A stretch of DNA of 64,000 bases from an uncultured Phaeodactylibacter sp. (GTDB lineage: Bacteria > Bacteroidota > Bacteroidia > Chitinophagales > Saprospiraceae), in assembly GCA_913057245.1 (NCBI GenBank), contig CAJXNH010000009.1, positions 1 to 64,000 on the forward strand, read 5' to 3'. The number at the start of each line of letters is the position of its first letter. Position 1 is the first letter of the stretch. The position numbers were made by a program, and so were the translations under genes. Positions 39,138 through 47,736 of this stretch are shown in pieces. The notes beneath the pieces were generated by a model. The model had not been told where the DNA came from. It worked only from the letters and a program-made list of their open reading frames with translations, and did not search any database.

Positions 39138-42100
39138 ATGGTAGAAGCAATCATCAACGACAACTGGTATATCCAGAACCCGGAAAAGATACTCGGCGAG
39201 CCGTACCAAACCACCGGCCGGTTCTCCGATAATGTCACGAAGTACCGTGGCAGCATCGAGGACGTGATGCGCATACCCGCCGTTGATTATGAGGCAACCG
39301 ACATGCTATCGCCCTATGTGTCGAGCGAACACACCGACACCCAGGCAAAAGACCTGCACGGTGTACAGACGAGCAACATCGAACGGGCCCTAAAAAAAGC
39401 CAAAAAGGAAAAGAGCGCCCGTGATCAGGCAAAAGCCGGTGAGCTCGATCTGATAACCTTTGATGAGATCGACCAGCAGTACAACAAGCACCTGACGGAC
39501 GATCAAAAGCAGGTATTCGTATGGTATCAGAAAAAGGTTTTGAACCGCCCAATGGAAGGCGGATGGGCGAAGTACGACAACTCATCCGCTATTTCGGCTA
39601 AGGTTGTACCACTCGAATGGGTAAAGGAAGGATTGGTCTACTGGTTTGTCGATGGATTCCTACCTGCTTTTATCTACCTATCCGGCAACATCGCCGACCG
39701 CCGTGCGAGGCTTTCTGAAGACCGCGAGAAGATCGAGAGTATGCCGCAAGGCAAGACGATCTACCAAAAACAGATCGAAGCCCTGGACAAAGTGTGGAGC
39801 AACGTAGCCCAGCGCCGTAAGCGGCTGGATGCTGAAAAGTTTGAAGACCGGCTCATCATCAAGCCCGTAAGCAACCTGGCAAAGGAGTATAAGATCAAAC
39901 ATCTGAACGGTGACGTAAAGCTCAAAGCCCAAAAGCGCCGAAACGGGCAGATCGACTTCACCGAAAAACTACAAAGTGCCTGGAAAAGAGACTTGGAAAT
40001 AGCCGTCAATCTTCAGGAGGCTTTTGTACTCTGGATGAGCGAGAACGCCCGGGAACTGGATATCCGGCGTGGACTGGACTGGAAAGAGATCGCCGAGCTG
40101 TACATCATGAACCGTAAGCGACGCAAGGATGAAAAGGTCCAGGACTTCCAGCGCAATAAGTCTGCAGCCCAGCAGGAAGGTATTCGCCTATTCTCTGACT
40201 TCCTGGCCAAAGCCATTACCGATGAAGACCGGGAAGGCATCGAACGGATATGGAATGAGCGTTATAACAGCGAAGTACCGGTTGATCTGGACCAGGTGCC
40301 TATTGGATTCACCATGGCCCGGTTCTATAACGGTATGGAAATGGACATCCGCCCGGAAAAGCGCGAAGCTGTGGCTTTCGCCCAAATAAGTGGTGCCGGT
40401 TGCCTGGCATACGGCGTAGGCTTGGGCAAGACCTGGTGCGCGATCTTCACCGCTGCCCAATTTCTTGAAAACGGATGGTGCCAGCGTCCTTTCTTTGTAC
40501 TGCCCAACCAGGTGTACAAGCAATTTATGGGCGAGTGCAAGGGCATCCTGCCGCAAATCGACCAAAACGACCTATACAACCTCAGCGAGAAATACCTCGA
40601 CAACATCCCCGAAGAAGGGCAGCTCCCTGCCGGCACAATTTCGTTTTTCACCTATGAAGGCTTCAAGCGTGTTGGTCTGGACACCGGCTCCGAAGGTGCC
40701 TTCTTTGCCGAGCTGATGTCTATCCTGGACCAGGACGACACCCCTGTATCGGGAAAAGGTGCCGACAAAGCCTACGAACGCCTGAAAAAAAAGGTGAGCG
40801 GCATCATCGGGAAATCTCAGATGGGAACCCGTGCGAATATTGACAGCATGGGGCTTGATATGATGATGGTAGACGAAGCGCACAGTGCCAAGAAGGTCTT
40901 TACCACCGTTAAAGCAGAGCGGGAAGAAAACCTGGGCAACGAGAAGAACGTCAAGCGGTATGACATTTCCAGCGGGGAGCCGTCGGGCATGGGATTAAAG
41001 ACCTTTATGGTATCGCAGTACATACAAAAGCGTAACACGACGGGCAACGTCCTGCTTTTGACAGCAACCCCATTCACCAACTCGCCAATGGAAATCTACT
41101 CTATGATAAGCTTGGTGGGCTTGCGTTACCTCCAGGAATTAGGGCTGAAGAACCTGAAGGACTTCTTCGATCAGTTCGTGAACACGTCAAACGAGCTGGT
41201 ATTCACTATTGCGCTCAACCCCGAATTTAAGGACGTATTTACCGGCTTTTCAAACCTTGTAGCCCTGCAATCCATTATCCGACGGTTCTTCCTCTATAAG
41301 CAATCGACCAAGAACCTGAAACGCCCGAATAAGATCGTTCTGCCCCTGCGCCGAAAGGTAGTTAACGGTATGGAGATCGACCTGGGCGATAACGAGACGA
41401 TTGAAACGGTGCTGCCATTCAATCCCTATCAGAAGGACCGGATAACGGATATACTGGCGTATGCCTCCGGGGAAATCAGTGTGAATGAGGCTTGCGAAAA
41501 CGCAAAGGCAGATGATGAGGAAAACGCTGCAGGTGCGCGTATGCTCCGGGCAGCAGGAATGGCCAGGAAGGTTGCCTTTTCGCCTTTCCTCCTGGACTGC
41601 GATTCAGACACCCGCAATCCCGGTTCACCAAAGGCTTTCATCGAAAGCTCTGCGAAGCTCGAATTCATAGCCGGGTGCATCCGTAGCGTGAAAGAGTACC
41701 ACGACCGGCAGGGTTCCCCTATGTCCGGGCAAATCATCTACAGCAATATGGGCGTTGACTTCTTCCCGTTGTTGCGCCAATATCTGATCGACAAAGTGGG
41801 ATTCCAGCCGCACGAAGTGGGCATTATCGTGAGCGAAAGCCGCATGAAGCAAATGGGCTTCAAAGACAAGCGGACAGTTCAGAATGCCTTCCTGGGCCGT
41901 CGCTATAACCCGGTTACCCGAGACTATGAGGACATCCCGCACGAATACCGGTGCAAAGTCCTGATCGGCAGCTCTACCATCCGGGAAGGCATCAACCTGC
42001 AACGCTACGCGTCCTGCCTGTACATCCTGGAATTGCCCTGGAACCCTACTGACGTGAACCAACTCGAGGGCCGTCTGTGGCGGCAGGGTAACATACACCG

Positions 42101-43274
42101 CAGCGTTCGCATCGTCAATCCGCTGATGGAGGATAGTATGGATATCTTCATGTTCCAAAAGCTGGAAGAAAAGACCGCTCGCATCAATGCTATTTGGGAC
42201 TTCGACGGCAACCAAAGCACCCTGGACACCCGCGACTTTGACCCGGCAGAGCTGAAGTACGTCCTGATCAAAGACCCCCGCCGTATTGCTGATCTGGAAG
42301 CCCAGGAACGCGGCTTGGAGATCGAGGACGAATTGACGACCATCGAAGCCCAGCTGAACATCCTGCAAGACCTCAATAGAACCCGTTCCTATGTCTTCTC
42401 AAAACTCGAAGATATTGCCAAGGCAGTGTCTTACTACCGCGACCTGCCCCCAGGCGCAGAGAATGACCCCGTGGAGCTACGGCGGCAGGTATCTTACATT
42501 CTCCGGGCCAAAAAGCTGAAAGACGGCCGACTGGTGGATGAGTTGAAAGCGAGTGTTTCACAAGGCTATAAGTATAGCTATAGTTATCGAAACCCTTACG
42601 ACGACGCATGGATTAGCTCTGCTGGTATTTCTGCTCCCTATTGGTACTCCGATTGGAAAAAGAGCGTAGCCAAGTACACGCAGGCAGTCAACGATATTTT
42701 GAAGCCCAAAGGTCTGGACGATTCCGAAGAAGCCATCAAAGAGGCCATTCGGCAGCTCCAGGAGGAAAAGACCAAAAAGGAGGAAGAGAAAAAAGACCTG
42801 AATAAGGAGGAACGCCTCAAAGAAAGAGCGGCCGAGATCACAGCAAAAAAGGAAGCAGAAGGCATCGCCCCTGCTTCGGTCCAAGAACGTATCAGCCAGT
42901 TTGCGCAGCTGAACTACCTGCTGGATGATCTTCGCGTAGAGGAACCTCAAGAAAGCCTAGCCAGAGAAGCCCAAGATGCCCCCTATCGCCCGGGCGAAAC
43001 GGTAAGGTACAATGACGGCAAAGCCAGGGTAGAGCAATCTTTCCTGGGCAACAATGGGAAATACTACTACCTGGTTAAACAGACCTCCTATCTGGAACTT
43101 GTCATTGAAGCAGAGCTATCGCCGAACAACAAAACACAGGAAAAACGCCTACAATCCAGGCAGATGTCAGGCACAAAGAAAGCCATGCCTCCGAAGGCTA
43201 ATGCCAAGACCAGAATACTGCTTGCAAAGGCGAAAAAACGTAAGAAGTTAAAACTGCTGCAGCTCGCAGCCTAA
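39138..43274 (+). CDS. SNF2-family DNA helicase/translocase, anti-restriction (DarB-like) type
   Basis: 1378 residues from the ATG at 39138; the longer open frame overlaps the previous gene. Walker A in GCLAYGVGLGKTWCA (about 427), DEAH box in MMMVDEAHSAKK (about 579), motif III LLLTATPFTN (about 640), motif VI NPTDVNQLEGRLWRQGNIHR (about 970-990). A charged coiled-coil follows (about 1185-1240), then the tail KTRILLAKAKKRKKLKLLQL. Large SNF2 proteins next to a methyltransferase occur in phage P1 DarB and in integrative elements, where they protect incoming DNA. Function here is inferred from that context. Confidence 0.88.
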   Translation: MVEAIINDNWYIQNPEKILGEPYQTTGRFSDNVTKYRGSIEDVMRIPAVDYEATDMLSPYVSSEHTDTQAKDLHGVQTSNIERALKKAKKEKSARDQAKAGELDLITFDEIDQQYNKHLTDDQKQVFVWYQKKVLNRPMEGGWAKYDNSSAISAKVVPLEWVKEGLVYWFVDGFLPAFIYLSGNIADRRARLSEDREKIESMPQGKTIYQKQIEALDKVWSNVAQRRKRLDAEKFEDRLIIKPVSNLAKEYKIKHLNGDVKLKAQKRRNGQIDFTEKLQSAWKRDLEIAVNLQEAFVLWMSENARELDIRRGLDWKEIAELYIMNRKRRKDEKVQDFQRNKSAAQQEGIRLFSDFLAKAITDEDREGIERIWNERYNSEVPVDLDQVPIGFTMARFYNGMEMDIRPEKREAVAFAQISGAGCLAYGVGLGKTWCAIFTAAQFLENGWCQRPFFVLPNQVYKQFMGECKGILPQIDQNDLYNLSEKYLDNIPEEGQLPAGTISFFTYEGFKRVGLDTGSEGAFFAELMSILDQDDTPVSGKGADKAYERLKKKVSGIIGKSQMGTRANIDSMGLDMMMVDEAHSAKKVFTTVKAEREENLGNEKNVKRYDISSGEPSGMGLKTFMVSQYIQKRNTTGNVLLLTATPFTNSPMEIYSMISLVGLRYLQELGLKNLKDFFDQFVNTSNELVFTIALNPEFKDVFTGFSNLVALQSIIRRFFLYKQSTKNLKRPNKIVLPLRRKVVNGMEIDLGDNETIETVLPFNPYQKDRITDILAYASGEISVNEACENAKADDEENAAGARMLRAAGMARKVAFSPFLLDCDSDTRNPGSPKAFIESSAKLEFIAGCIRSVKEYHDRQGSPMSGQIIYSNMGVDFFPLLRQYLIDKVGFQPHEVGIIVSESRMKQMGFKDKRTVQNAFLGRRYNPVTRDYEDIPHEYRCKVLIGSSTIREGINLQRYASCLYILELPWNPTDVNQLEGRLWRQGNIHRSVRIVNPLMEDSMDIFMFQKLEEKTARINAIWDFDGNQSTLDTRDFDPAELKYVLIKDPRRIADLEAQERGLEIEDELTTIEAQLNILQDLNRTRSYVFSKLEDIAKAVSYYRDLPPGAENDPVELRRQVSYILRAKKLKDGRLVDELKASVSQGYKYSYSYRNPYDDAWISSAGISAPYWYSDWKKSVAKYTQAVNDILKPKGLDDSEEAIKEAIRQLQEEKTKKEEEKKDLNKEERLKERAAEITAKKEAEGIAPASVQERISQFAQLNYLLDDLRVEEPQESLAREAQDAPYRPGETVRYNDGKARVEQSFLGNNGKYYYLVKQTSYLELVIEAELSPNNKTQEKRLQSRQMSGTKKAMPPKANAKTRILLAKAKKRKKLKLLQLAA

Positions 43275-43285
43275 ACCAATAAGCT

Positions 43286-45910
43286 ATGGAATCTAAGGCA
43301 AAAAAATACGTAAAAGACATGGGCAAGTCTATTAGTGACCTGCCTAACAAATACAAGGAAAACTTTGAAGCCATGCAGGACTTCGCAGACATCCTTGAAA
43401 TAGCAGAACCGGGCTCAGACGACTACCAGGAAGCAAAAGCCGAATGGGAGGACTACGACGAGCAAATTCTTAAAGCCCTAAAACGGGACTATCCGGCAGC
43501 AAAACCGGCTAAAAAAAAGCCTGCTCCAAGGGCTGCCTCAAAACCTGCCCAAGGTGCCAAAAAGCCGAAGCGGGATATCACGGGTATGCCCCCCGTCGAT
43601 GAGAACGGAGAGCGCCGTATAGATGATGCCGCCTTGGATGCCCTGGAAGCGCACATTGACACGCTGCCACAAACCAAAAAGATGCACTCCAAGGACGGCG
43701 AGTACACGGCAAAGCGTAAAAACCTGCATGACAAGATCATCACAGAGGAAATAGAAGGGAACGCCTGCATCCGCCGCGATGCCCCTATCGCTATCCTGAC
43801 TGGCGGACTGCCCGGCTCCGGGAAGTCGACCTACATCCGCAACAATAAGGACTGGATGACCAACCCGGCAATATTCAAGATCGACGCAGACGATATTCGC
43901 GCCAAGCTGCCTGAATACAAAGGCTGGAATGCTTCGCAGACGCATAGTGAAACCCAAGACTTAGTAAAGAACCTACTGAATAAAGTGGGTAAATTTGGGT
44001 GTAGCTATGATGTCATTTACGATGGCACAATGAATAAGTCTAAGAAATACAAGCCTTTGATTGATACCCTGAAAAAGGAAGGCTACCGGGTATTCATTAT
44101 GTTCCTGAAAGTTGATAAAGCCACTAGCCTGGAGCGGGCCATGGGACGATATAAAAAATCTGGTAGGTATGTTCCCCGCTTTGTTATTCAAGAAGGAGTT
44201 GAGAACGGGCTGACTGCATTCAACGAGCTAAAAGGCATTGTCGATGGTTATGTGCTAATCGACGGCAAAACACAAAAGCTTATTGAAAAAGGCGGTTCGG
44301 AGATACCAGATGATCGCGATTACGATAAGTTATCTTCCGAAGCAAAAGGGAAAAAATCTGGCAAGGCTGCAAAAAATTACAGCTGGAAAAAAGCGTCAGA
44401 TGTTTCTTCGCTCAAACCAATAACGCTTCATTGCCAGCATTATCATTTGTTAGTTAAGGAGAGTGTTGAAGTAAGCTTAAAAGGCACCGGCAATGCCAGC
44501 CGGAAGGTAACAGCGAAGCCAGGGGAGCACATTATATTTGATGACCAAGGCTATCCTGTCTACATTATGAACGCATCCAGTTTTGCAAAGAAATGCAATG
44601 AGGAAAGAAGTGTAGCAGAACATAAAGCTAAACTGCATGGCAGCTGCGAACCAAAAGATGAAAAAATACCTGCAAAGCTTTCTAAATACAAAGGTGTTTT
44701 TGGCGACTTTGATGGGGACGGCATCTTAAACGTTGACGACCCCAATCCTTATGTGCCAGGCGATGGCAAAACAACTGTTGAAGAAGTCAAGCTGAGCGAT
44801 GAGCTTGAAAAGATTATCGACTTCCGCAAGAGTTACGACCAATCACGCGAGGAGTTTGTCGAGATCCTTCGCAAATCAGCAGAAGGTGAAAGCGATATCC
44901 TGTCCAGGACAAAAACGCCTTACTCAATCATCAACAAGCTCCGGCGCAAGCGTTTGGTCGGCAAAAAGGGTTTAACAGATGTCATTGGCACCATGGTCGT
45001 CTTCCCTGACCAGAAAAGCTTGGAGGCTTTCAAAGACAAGGTAAACGCCGGAAAGCTGGGCGAAGTCCTGGAATTTGATGATTACTACAAAAAACCGCAG
45101 GCGGGCTACCGCGCCTATCATTGGAATGTCGTCTACAAAGGCTCACCGGTTGAAATCCAGGCAAAAACCGAACGCATTAAAAAGATTGCAGGTGCAAACC
45201 ACACTTTGTACAAAGAAGGCAAAGACGATGCAGAAAAGCTTGGCGCATTAATGTTGCTTGCAATGCAAGCGGATAAAGGCGATACAAAGGCTGCAAAGAC
45301 TATAGATGCTATTTTGGCTGACAAAGCCGAAACGATGAAATACCTGACTGAAAAGAAAGTCAGTGTTTCCTCCAACGTAGCAACAAAGTCAGCCAGTAAC
45401 AGCAAGCCAGCCACCAAGAAAAAAGCATCGGCGCCCAAGAAAAAGACCGAGAGCAAACCTGCCAAATCACGCCGTAGCCCTATGGCAGTGGTAGATGCAG
45501 AAATCCGCGATATCCGCAACGCACAGAAAAAGCCGATGAGCGCCGACGACCGCGAGAAGTACAAAAAGGAATACGCTGATCTGGAAAAAAAGAAGGATAA
45601 CAAGTCCTATCTGGGCTACATAAAGAAGCAACTCAAGGCGGCGGAGAAAGACGGCGTGAAGCTCAGCGAAGCGCAGGTCAAAAAGCTTGGCATAATGATA
45701 CAGCCGCTTATCCAGAACCCCAGCGGTGCCTTCCTGGACATCCTCAGTTCAAATAAGAAGCGATTGAAGCCGACCTATGAGAACCTCCTACGATGGACGG
45801 AAAGCCCAGGGCGTTATGATCTGATAGGCGTAGACACAGCAAATACTAAGGCAACAGTCAAAGCGCGAAAGCCTGAATCGCCTGCTATATTTGACCTGCT
45901 TGGCCTTTAA
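43286..45910 (+). CDS. Zeta-type kinase plus RelA/SpoT-domain polyvalent protein
   Basis: 874 residues. Coiled N-terminus and Lys/Pro/Ala linker; Zeta-toxin-like P-loop kinase (about 165-315) with GGLPGSGKS at 173-181, IDADDIRAKLPEY and RYKKSGRYVPRFVI; a beta-rich linker; a type-3 Ca-binding-like repeat DFDGDGILNVDDPNPY (about 473-488); a RelA/SpoT nucleotidyltransferase (about 530-645) with DVIGTMVVF, GYRAYHWNV, VEIQAKT and NHTLY; then a Lys/Ala-rich helical end. Both toxin-type catalytic sites look intact. Such fusions are described as polyvalent proteins of mobile elements. No antitoxin gene is obvious nearby. Confidence 0.8.
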   Translation: MESKAKKYVKDMGKSISDLPNKYKENFEAMQDFADILEIAEPGSDDYQEAKAEWEDYDEQILKALKRDYPAAKPAKKKPAPRAASKPAQGAKKPKRDITGMPPVDENGERRIDDAALDALEAHIDTLPQTKKMHSKDGEYTAKRKNLHDKIITEEIEGNACIRRDAPIAILTGGLPGSGKSTYIRNNKDWMTNPAIFKIDADDIRAKLPEYKGWNASQTHSETQDLVKNLLNKVGKFGCSYDVIYDGTMNKSKKYKPLIDTLKKEGYRVFIMFLKVDKATSLERAMGRYKKSGRYVPRFVIQEGVENGLTAFNELKGIVDGYVLIDGKTQKLIEKGGSEIPDDRDYDKLSSEAKGKKSGKAAKNYSWKKASDVSSLKPITLHCQHYHLLVKESVEVSLKGTGNASRKVTAKPGEHIIFDDQGYPVYIMNASSFAKKCNEERSVAEHKAKLHGSCEPKDEKIPAKLSKYKGVFGDFDGDGILNVDDPNPYVPGDGKTTVEEVKLSDELEKIIDFRKSYDQSREEFVEILRKSAEGESDILSRTKTPYSIINKLRRKRLVGKKGLTDVIGTMVVFPDQKSLEAFKDKVNAGKLGEVLEFDDYYKKPQAGYRAYHWNVVYKGSPVEIQAKTERIKKIAGANHTLYKEGKDDAEKLGALMLLAMQADKGDTKAAKTIDAILADKAETMKYLTEKKVSVSSNVATKSASNSKPATKKKASAPKKKTESKPAKSRRSPMAVVDAEIRDIRNAQKKPMSADDREKYKKEYADLEKKKDNKSYLGYIKKQLKAAEKDGVKLSEAQVKKLGIMIQPLIQNPSGAFLDILSSNKKRLKPTYENLLRWTESPGRYDLIGVDTANTKATVKARKPESPAIFDLLGL

Positions 45911-45951
45911 GCCATAAAGTTTTATTTTGTCCATAACATTATGAACACTCT

Positions 45952-46971
45952 ATGACTTACCAACTTCCTCTCTTTGAGATCGAAGAACGCCCTGTTGTTG
46001 TACCAACAGAAGTTGAAGAACTGCTTTATGATAGCGATACAGAAGTCCTTGTTGCCTTTTCCGGCGGCAAGGATAGTGTTGCAATGGTCTTATACCTGCT
46101 TGACCTGGGCATTCCCAAAGAGCGCATTATCCTGCACCACCATGAGGTAGACGGGCGCGGTGAAGACCTGTTTGATTGGCCGTGCACTCCAAGCTACTGT
46201 GAAGCGTTCGCAGAAGCTTTCAACCTGCCTTTGGTTTTTTCCTGGAGAGAAGGCGGCATCTTACGTGAAATGTATCGACAAAATGAAGGATTGCAGGATG
46301 TTAGATATAGGACTGCCGACGGTGATGAAGCCCTATTGAAAAGCCAGCCTGGTTCTTCAACCAGGATGAAATTTCCTGCTGTAGCTGCTGATCTACGCAC
46401 ACGGTGGTGTAGCTCGGTTGTGAAAATAGATGTGCTTTCCAGGGTGATAGCCAGTAGTTATCCAAAAGGCGGGCAACTAATTATCTGCACCGGTGAACGT
46501 AGGGAAGAAAGTGCAGGCCGGGCAACATATAAGACGCACGAGAAGTACCGTGCCTCTACAAAGAAGCGCACAGCAATCCAGTGGAGGCCAGTGATTGATT
46601 TCCGGGAAAAAAAGGTGTGGGCGCTGTACGAAAAATACAAGGTTCAGCCGCACCCATGCTATATGCTTGGCTGGTCACGTTGCTCTTGCCAAATTTGTAT
46701 ATTCTCATCGCCTAATACTTGGGCTGCTATCGACGAAATTGCCCCTTGGAAGATTGACCGACTGGAAGAGATCGAGAACGACTTGGACCATACCTTATAC
46801 AATAAGTTACGCATACGTCAGAAAGTTAGAAAGGGACGAAGCTTCATTCCTCGTGAAATGCTGGAGCGATGGAAAGGCGAAGCAATGGGCGAGTTTATTA
46901 GCCCTATTTTTGTGGACAAATGGAATCAGCCGGCAGGCGCATTTGCATCGGAGGAATCTGGTGCCGTATAA
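45952..46971 (+). CDS. PAPS reductase/DndC-family ATP pyrophosphatase
   Basis: 339 residues. PP-loop motif VLVAFSGGKDSVAMVLYLL (about 29-47), then HHHEVDGRGEDLFDWPCTPSYC, RTRWCSSVVKIDVL and IICTGERREESAGRA, and a Cys cluster CYMLGWSRCSCQICIFSS (about 235-253) that could bind an iron-sulphur cluster. This is the phage-type phosphoadenosine-phosphosulfate reductase family, whose real substrate in phages is often unclear; DNA phosphorothioation and tRNA thiolation enzymes are related. It stands between the polyvalent block and the integrase. Confidence 0.8.
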   Translation: MTYQLPLFEIEERPVVVPTEVEELLYDSDTEVLVAFSGGKDSVAMVLYLLDLGIPKERIILHHHEVDGRGEDLFDWPCTPSYCEAFAEAFNLPLVFSWREGGILREMYRQNEGLQDVRYRTADGDEALLKSQPGSSTRMKFPAVAADLRTRWCSSVVKIDVLSRVIASSYPKGGQLIICTGERREESAGRATYKTHEKYRASTKKRTAIQWRPVIDFREKKVWALYEKYKVQPHPCYMLGWSRCSCQICIFSSPNTWAAIDEIAPWKIDRLEEIENDLDHTLYNKLRIRQKVRKGRSFIPREMLERWKGEAMGEFISPIFVDKWNQPAGAFASEESGAV

Positions 46972-46981
46972 AATTTACGAC

Positions 46982-47377
46982 ATGAGCGTTTTTTCAACTC
47001 TGTTTGGTTTTGAGCCAAAAGAAAATATCAGCAAGGATGTTTACAAGGCAAATGACAACCAATTTGATGACCTTACGTCTGAGATCACAATACCATCAGG
47101 AGGTATGCTTTCTAAAGAAGCTACTGCTTTGTTGGCAAAAATCATAGCTGACCATAATGAACATAAAGGCTTGGAACAGGAAGTGCTAAGTGAAAAACCA
47201 GCCTTCGCATTACAAATATCTTTGTGGGCAGATAAACAAAAGTATTCAATCATTCAGCGCAATGAAAAGCATGGCTACGGCTATTCATTAGCGATTTTTG
47301 CTGGAGAAGAAAAAAAGGATGTAAAAGCCCTTAAAAAGTTGTATGAAAAATACAAGTATAATGAAAGGCTGGTATAA
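46982..47377 (+). CDS. Hypothetical protein
   Basis: 131 residues from the ATG at 46982, eleven bases after the previous stop. Helical C-terminus, central segments FALQISLWADKQKYSIIQRNEKHGYGYSLAIF look like a beta hairpin. More AT-rich than upstream genes. Function unknown. Confidence 0.55.
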   Translation: MSVFSTLFGFEPKENISKDVYKANDNQFDDLTSEITIPSGGMLSKEATALLAKIIADHNEHKGLEQEVLSEKPAFALQISLWADKQKYSIIQRNEKHGYGYSLAIFAGEEKKDVKALKKLYEKYKYNERLV

Positions 47378-47687
47378 AATCCAAACCCGAAACCGCACCT
47401 TCTACCTGCATGAAGGCCTGAACGGCACCAAGCGAACGGCAGTCTACACGGCTACGGGTAAGCTACTGTGCAGGTTCGGAAAGCCAGGCAGCGATATACG
47501 GCCAGGAACAGCCAAAGGTGACAACTACTGCGCCAGGAGCGCGAAGATCAAGATCACGCCCCACTGGACGAAAAGCGCGAATTGGTGGAGCCGCTTGAAA
47601 TGGAGCTGCCAAGGGAGCCGTAGTGTGAGCACTGCCCTTTACATGGGAAAGGCTAAGAAGGTTAAGCAGCCAAAATGGAGCTCATAG
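47361..47687 (+). CDS. Hypothetical basic protein
   Basis: 108 residues from the internal ATG (MKGWYKIQTRNRTFYLHEGLNGTKRTAVY); an upstream ATG at 47343 adds six residues. Very basic, Trp-rich (HWTKSANWWSRLKWSCQGSRS), so possibly nucleic-acid binding. Overlaps the previous gene by 17 bp. Confidence 0.5.
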   Translation: MKGWYKIQTRNRTFYLHEGLNGTKRTAVYTATGKLLCRFGKPGSDIRPGTAKGDNYCARSAKIKITPHWTKSANWWSRLKWSCQGSRSVSTALYMGKAKKVKQPKWSS

Positions 47688-47708
47688 TTTTTTTCATACA
47701 CCTTTGTG

Positions 47709-47736
47709 AGCCCTGGGCGATTGCCTGGGGCTTTTT
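47709..47736. terminator. Bidirectional rho-independent terminator
   Basis: AGCCCTGGGC pairs with GCCTGGGGCT around a GATT loop, with five T on the plus side. It sits between the convergent 47361 gene and the integrase gene. Confidence 0.8.

Noticed and set aside
36223-45910. Integrative conjugative element
   Set aside because: Methyltransferase/SNF2/ParB blocks are common in such elements, but there is no relaxase, coupling protein or type IV secretion gene.
46595-46981. Long upstream extension of the 46982 gene
   Set aside because: The extension lies out of frame within the well-conserved PAPS-reductase-family gene; the ATG at 46982 fits operon spacing.
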